The notes below the pieces were generated by a model. That model saw only the letters and a program-made list of their open reading frames with translations. It was not told where the DNA came from and searched no databases. Positions 62,001-64,000 of a stretch of DNA of 64,000 bases are shown here, piece after piece. Position 1 is the stretch's first letter. Every line of letters begins with the position of its first letter. A program made the position numbers and the translations under genes. This DNA is from Owenia fusiformis (Eukaryota > Annelida > Polychaeta > Sabellida > Oweniidae): assembly GCA_903813345.2 (NCBI GenBank), contig CAIIXF020000007.1, forward strand, positions 22,369,564 through 22,433,563, read 5' to 3'.

Positions 62001-64000
62001 AAAATACCTTTTCAACCTTTTTTGACCTTGAAAAGGTCACTGAATGTCAAATCTTAAATATAAAGTCAGATTTGAACTTCTGAAAACTTGTAGATAGTTT
62101 TGAAAAAAACTGAAGTCAGTCTAAACAGTATTTGTTAAGTTGTTGGAAGTTTTAAAAATTTATTACAGACTCCAACCACCAACCGCCACCCGCTGATCGC
62201 CAACCACCAACCACAGTCACAAAAAACGGAGACCATAACAATATGTCACCACTTTTTGGTGGTGACAAAATAATTAATAAATAATCCCAAAAAATGAAGC
62301 GATTTAATGATTGAACTTAACTAGATAATGGCAACTCCGCGGAGTAGCAAATCCCAACGAACAAAATATCAATTACCAAATTCCAATCAATTATACTCAT
62401 TACTTTGGTTAAAATTGAAAAAATTAGATTTTAGAATTGCGAATTACTGCTAAGCAGCCATTTTGAATTTTCTGAGGTACAAATCTGAAAAATAATACCA
62501 TAATTGTGATCTACTCCAAAAATCCTTCAATTTGAGTATAATATAGCCATACTTTGAAGGGATCGAAAAATTATTGCGAAATCGTACATTAGACGGCCAT
62601 TTTGAATTTTACGAGGCTCGAATCAAAAAAAGATACAATATTTGCAATCTACTCTTAATTGCCTTTTATTTGAGTATAATAAAGCTATACTTCAGAAAGA
62701 TCTAAAAATTAGCGAAAATTTCTGTTTTCCTGACCCCCCATACAAGGCCCCTGGGGTTCAGGATGAAAAACACGGAATATATGTGAAATAGATAAATGTT
62801 TTGAATATACTACCAAAATTTCAAACAATAATATTAATTACTTTGGTTTAGAATGAAAAATTTATGATTTTTGCGAAAAAGTCCCGTCATTTTTAAAGCG
62901 GCGGCCATCTTGAAAAAATTTTTTTTTGCGTAAAACTATTTACCAATATACATATTCCACTAAATATGAAGAAAATCCGTCTACTAGTATTTGAGTTATC
63001 TTCCGGACGGACAGACGGACGGACGGACTGACTGACGGACGGACGGAGGGCTTCACTATATCCCTACCGAACTTCGTTCGTTGGGATAATTAATGTATTA
63101 TTGCTACAGATCCTATGGATCATCCACTACAAATATTCTGTCTGTCAAAAACTTCAATATATCTCTGCCATATTGGTGAATTCAAAAAATGCAGTACTCA
63201 CAACTCAAAGACACTTTATGCAGTTTCTCTACTAGTGTTGGTTCCATGCTACCCATATCGAGAAATCGATCTTTGTGGTTTGGGAACATTGCAATAGGGT
63301 ATTCATCTGATGGTAGATATATAGGGAGTACTTGTAGGTTGTTCTCTGTACGATAAGCCTCTGTACACTTAGCGAACGTGGCTTTGGAGTTATCGAGCAG
63401 ATTTAAAAGTTCAAGTCCATCCACACTACAGAAATCATCATCTTGTAGGATGTAACTCAGTATGGAGTGTTTGTCATCATTACAACGTGATTTGTATATT
63501 GCAGGGTCCTGTTTCATTAATCCCCTTATAAGGCTAGGGGTTATGGTGGTCAACTTACATGCCTCAATGACTTTCTGGACATGGTATGGTATTTGAGCAG
63601 CATGACTTCCAGATGATTTTAAGAGATCCCGCAAGACATCTTTTGCTGGTTGTTCATGAAGGTTATCGATGATGCAGACGTTTGGATTGACCCATTCTGC
63701 CTGAGTGTTGGAAAATATTATGTCTTCTTGCAGCAACATTGGACCCAGAGTTTTAGTGACAATCTTCCATTTGTCATGCACCTGAAATAAGTAGTTCATC
63801 GTGATTAGGGGGAAATCAGAAGTTCAACTTGAAGTTTAGTAAGAGGGAATTTGACTAAGGAAAATTTTTCATCCTACTGAAAGATCTTTTTGAAACTCTT
63901 CACATGTTTCTCTTTCCATACTATCAATATGCTCTGGGGTCATACCTGATGGGAAAGACAACTTTCTGCAGTGTGATCATTTGAGCCTTCAATCCATAAA
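43893..64000 (-). CDS. SACS-like: Sacsin-like protein, GHKL-GHKL-(J-like)-HEPN (5'-partial, 5 exons)
   Basis: Exons 64000-63946, 63781-63202, 58803-47708, 46511-46404 and 44078-43893 join in frame to about 4007 residues and a TAG stop. Human sacsin is 4579 residues, so the missing 5' part may hold the first ATPase repeat and any ubiquitin-like domain. Two Hsp90-like modules are visible. The first (about 56700-56230) has KELIQNADDAGASEV and GKFGLGFNTVYNLTD; the second (about 53695-53250) has KEMLQNADDAEAKEL and GQYGIGFNVVYHLTD. Both keep the Glu-Asn-Asp nucleotide-binding residues. Near the C-terminus a segment in the place of the J domain has lost the HPD motif. A HEPN domain ends the protein. 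Sacsin is thought to be a co-chaperone linked to intermediate filaments and mitochondria; the role here is inferred. The giant single exon matches sacsin gene structure. Whether this is the sacsin orthologue or an expanded paralogue is open. Confidence 0.9.
44277..44816. mobile_element. 540 bp near-perfect palindrome (foldback MITE)
   Basis: The arms 44277-44526 and 44567-44816 are both exactly 250 bp, inverted, and differ by roughly 4-5% by eye. They enclose a 40 bp loop that itself holds the short hairpin CCAATATCAGTGTAATATTGG split by one base. Ends are CACTGCTACCCACC and GGTGGGTAGCAGTG. The hexamer ATTACT flanks both sides (44271-44276, 44817-44822), a likely target duplication. It has no coding region. 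Confidence 0.92.
44886..46083. mobile_element. AGCTCACATGG repeat element with (GTCC)n head and about 340 bp tandem body
   Basis: It opens TTTTTAGCTCACATGGTGAG followed by a GTCCGTCC run (44925-44995) and closes near ACCATGTGAGCCCAGTACCC. The body has nearly three copies of a 337-342 bp unit marked by CTCCTATGACTCNTGGTTCA-type sequence (45078, 45412, 45756). Each unit has TTTCAAAATGGCCGCCATTT-like words and TCTCGCGAAA. No open frame was seen. Confidence 0.7.
46131..46352. repeat. CACCCACATACACACCCG minisatellite
   Basis: About 11 units of roughly 20 bp read ACACCCACATACACACCCGC, with CAGCC and CATGC variants. It is purine-poor on the + strand and gives long artefact frames rich in His/Thr or Cys/Val/Gly. 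It stops about 50 bp from the donor of the sacsin-like exon at 46404. Confidence 0.95.
46404..46511 (-). CDS. Sacsin-like exon: HEPN middle helices
   Basis: On the - strand the acceptor AATATTTCAG ends at 46512 and the donor GTACTT begins at 46403. The 36 codons (phase 0 on both sides) read AAEKALKAAHYYIDARNVWT, then NTHSLPLIAGSLSDNE. The NTHSL..L stretch is the usual HEPN second-helix motif. Confidence 0.9.
46512..47707 (-). other. Sacsin-like intron with repeat element
   Basis: Element A2 (46819-47475) takes up about half; the rest is AT-rich with nothing recognised. Confidence 0.75.
46819..47475. mobile_element. Repeat element A2, related to 39425 and 62319
   Basis: One end reads CAGCAACTCCACGGAGTAGC and AAATCCCA, the other CGAACTTCGTTCGGTGGGAT with a GGACGGAC run just inside (47393-47435). 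The body has about three 115-130 bp units with GGCCGCCATTTTGAAATTA and TTTGAACCAAATCCGTCAAC. No coding region was seen. Confidence 0.75.
47708..58803 (-). CDS. Sacsin-like giant exon, 11,096 bp
   Basis: On the - strand the acceptor ATTTTATTTAG ends at 58804 and the donor GTAACA begins at 47707. The frame is open for 3698 codons; two bases complete a Cys codon carried from the previous exon. Rough exon residues: GHKL module 1 at 700-860, GHKL module 2 at 1700-1860, later helical repeats with no motif I could name, the J-like segment at 3530-3590, and the HEPN start (ARWLKQAKHDLSTAQIGALV) at about 3650. The Leu codon near 58783 is not a real start because coding continues upstream. Antisense frames inside are shadows. 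Confidence 0.95.
48070..48244 (-). other. J-domain-like segment lacking the HPD motif
   Basis: The residues DVKKEISEILEEMW, RRVTRLMEMWQSSENTN and FCNVIMQHILDENMRL line up by position with the sacsin J domain helices. Where sacsin has KWHPDKN this protein has MWQSSENTN (QSSENTN at 48128-48148). The HPD tripeptide is needed to stimulate Hsp70 ATPase, so classical J activity is not expected. The alignment is by eye. Confidence 0.6.
53250..53695 (-). other. Second in-window Hsp90-like (GHKL) ATPase module
   Basis: The module begins FGQKEELTQRLKNIIQSYP and has KEMLQNADDAEAKELHF, QGPALLVFNDKPFTEKD and GQYGIGFNVVYHLTDTPTF. The order and spacing match the sacsin SRR (SIRPT) repeat. The key Glu, Asn and Asp are present. 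Confidence 0.9.
56230..56700 (-). other. First in-window Hsp90-like (GHKL) ATPase module
   Basis: The module begins YGQSEDLTTRLKNILSDYRD and has KELIQNADDAGASEVGF, QGPALWVYNNATFSNDD and GKFGLGFNTVYNLTDVPSF. A Lys/Arg-rich region follows (IKKVKKLPQ). All residues expected for ATP binding in this family are present. Confidence 0.92.
58909..59468. mobile_element. 560 bp inverted-repeat element with a 13 bp flanking duplication
   Basis: The left end GCCTTGCCCAAGTTGGTCTC and right end CGACTTGGGCAAGGC are inverted and similar for about 40 bp (through TTTTACTTATC). The flanks AACAACATATTTA (58896-58908) and AACAACATATTAA (59469-59481) match at 12 of 13 bases. No coding region was found. Confidence 0.75.
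59862..60031. repeat. Left minisatellite array, ACAACTCATCCCCTGG
   Basis: About ten 16 bp units with small variants such as CATCTCATCCCCTAG and CATCTTATCCCCTGG. Confidence 0.95.
60459..60906. repeat. Imperfect palindrome inside the foldback-type element
   Basis: CACTGGTACTCCACTACATT on the left is answered by AATTGAGTGGAGTAACAGTG on the right, and GCAGGCAAAATTCCCA by TGGGAATTCTGCCT, all about one centre near 60683. A tighter hairpin, GTTACGTAAACAGAACT and AGTTCTGTTTACGCAAAGTA, lies at 60695-60764. Confidence 0.7.
61037..61310. repeat. Right minisatellite array, inverse orientation
   Basis: About sixteen units of GGGGATGAGTTGTCCA with GTCTAG, GTCGTC and other variants, inverted relative to the array at 59862-60031. 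Confidence 0.95.
61318..61712. repeat. TTGAAGCAAGTTGAAAA / GTCACCACTTTTTGG repeat, copy 1
   Basis: It has AATACCTTTTTGACC, GGTCAATTTGAAGCAAG, AGTCAGTCTAAACAGTATTT and ATAACAATATGTCACCACTT followed by TTTGGTGATGACATAATTA. The first part lies left of the inserted foldback element (59815-59851). Confidence 0.7.
61851..62275. repeat. TTGAAGCAAGTTGAAAA / GTCACCACTTTTTGG repeat, copy 2
   Basis: The same phrases occur in the same order as copy 1, ending GTCACCACTTTTTGGTGGTG and ACAAAATAATTAAT. It has an internal duplication of the TCAATTTGAAGCAAGTTGAA start (61860, 61981). Confidence 0.75.
62319..63092. mobile_element. Repeat element A3, related to 39425 and 46819
   Basis: One end reads GGCAACTCCGCGGAGTAGCA and AATCCCAACGAAC; the other reads CCGAACTTCGTTCGTTGGGA and TAATTAAT with a GGACGGACG run inside (63004-63050). 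The body has CGGCCATTTTGAATTTTACG and TTTGAGTATAATA units. No coding region was seen. Confidence 0.75.
63202..63781 (-). CDS. Sacsin-like exon upstream of the giant exon
   Basis: On the - strand the acceptor CTTATTTCAG ends at 63782 and the donor GTGAGT begins at 63201. It reads VHDKWKIVTKTLGPMLLQED, then ILSYILQDDDFCSVDGLELL and ends LVEKLHKVSLS with one base left over (T), which joins GT from the giant exon as Cys. The text fits the part of a sacsin repeat after its ATPase module. Confidence 0.88.
63782..63945 (-). other. Short sacsin-like intron
   Basis: 164 bp, with GT at its 5' end and AG at its 3' end on the - strand. No feature inside. Confidence 0.5.
63946..64000 (-). CDS. Sacsin-like exon, cut by the window edge
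   Basis: On the - strand the frame reads LWIEGSNDHTAESCLSHQ and ends CAG before GTATGA. It is phase 0 into the next exon. Only 55 bp are visible, so the call rests on frame and donor. Confidence 0.5.

Larger units (their letters stand above)
58804..63201 (-). other. Sacsin-like intron, 4.4 kb, mostly mobile elements
   Basis: No exon was seen. It holds an inverted-repeat element (58909-59468), a foldback-type element (59852-61317), two copies of the TTGAAGCAAGTTGAAAA repeat (61318-61712, 61851-62275) and repeat element A3 (62319-63092). Confidence 0.8.

Overview
The window looks like nuclear DNA of an invertebrate animal. It is AT-rich, its genes are split by GT-AG introns, and its introns and intergenic space hold many short inverted-repeat transposons, minisatellites and satellites. 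The protein families and the repeat style (ends carrying GTCC or GGAC runs, foldback elements) suggest a lophotrochozoan, possibly a mollusc. The species cannot be named from the sequence. No rRNA, tRNA, CRISPR array or bacterial-type operon was seen.

Two genes fill the window and converge tail to tail. On the + strand, 18 exons from 2566 to 36867 encode about 2166 residues of a Rho GTPase-activating protein of the ARHGAP21/23 family. They cover the end of the PDZ domain, a long disordered linker, a PH domain, a RhoGAP domain with its arginine finger, and a long disordered tail with a coiled coil. The first exons lie left of the window. Reading phase is continuous across every junction I placed.

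On the - strand, five exons from 64000 down to 43893 encode about 4007 residues of a sacsin-like giant protein. One uninterrupted exon is 11.1 kb long. The in-window protein has two Hsp90-like (GHKL) ATPase modules, a region in the position of sacsin's J domain that lacks the HPD motif, and a C-terminal HEPN domain split over three exons. Its 5' end lies beyond the right edge.

The roughly 7 kb between the stop codons (36868-43892) holds the two 3' UTRs plus repeats: a pogo-like MITE, a repeat element with nested palindromes, and an AT-rich satellite of about 145 bp units. Introns hold more elements. These include a decayed mariner-type transposon with 205 bp inverted repeats, a 3.3 kb foldback element, a 21 bp minisatellite of almost 1 kb with a 357 bp higher-order period, a 540 bp near-perfect palindrome (250 bp arms, 40 bp loop, 6 bp flanking duplication), and a 1466 bp element whose ends are inverted minisatellite arrays and which sits in an exact 8 bp target duplication.

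The best candidates for something undescribed are the two foldback-type elements (59852-61317 and 44277-44816), the recurring family with GCCATTTTGAAAAATGGC-type palindromes and GGAC-rich ends, and the sacsin-like protein with a degenerate J region. The genes themselves belong to known families.
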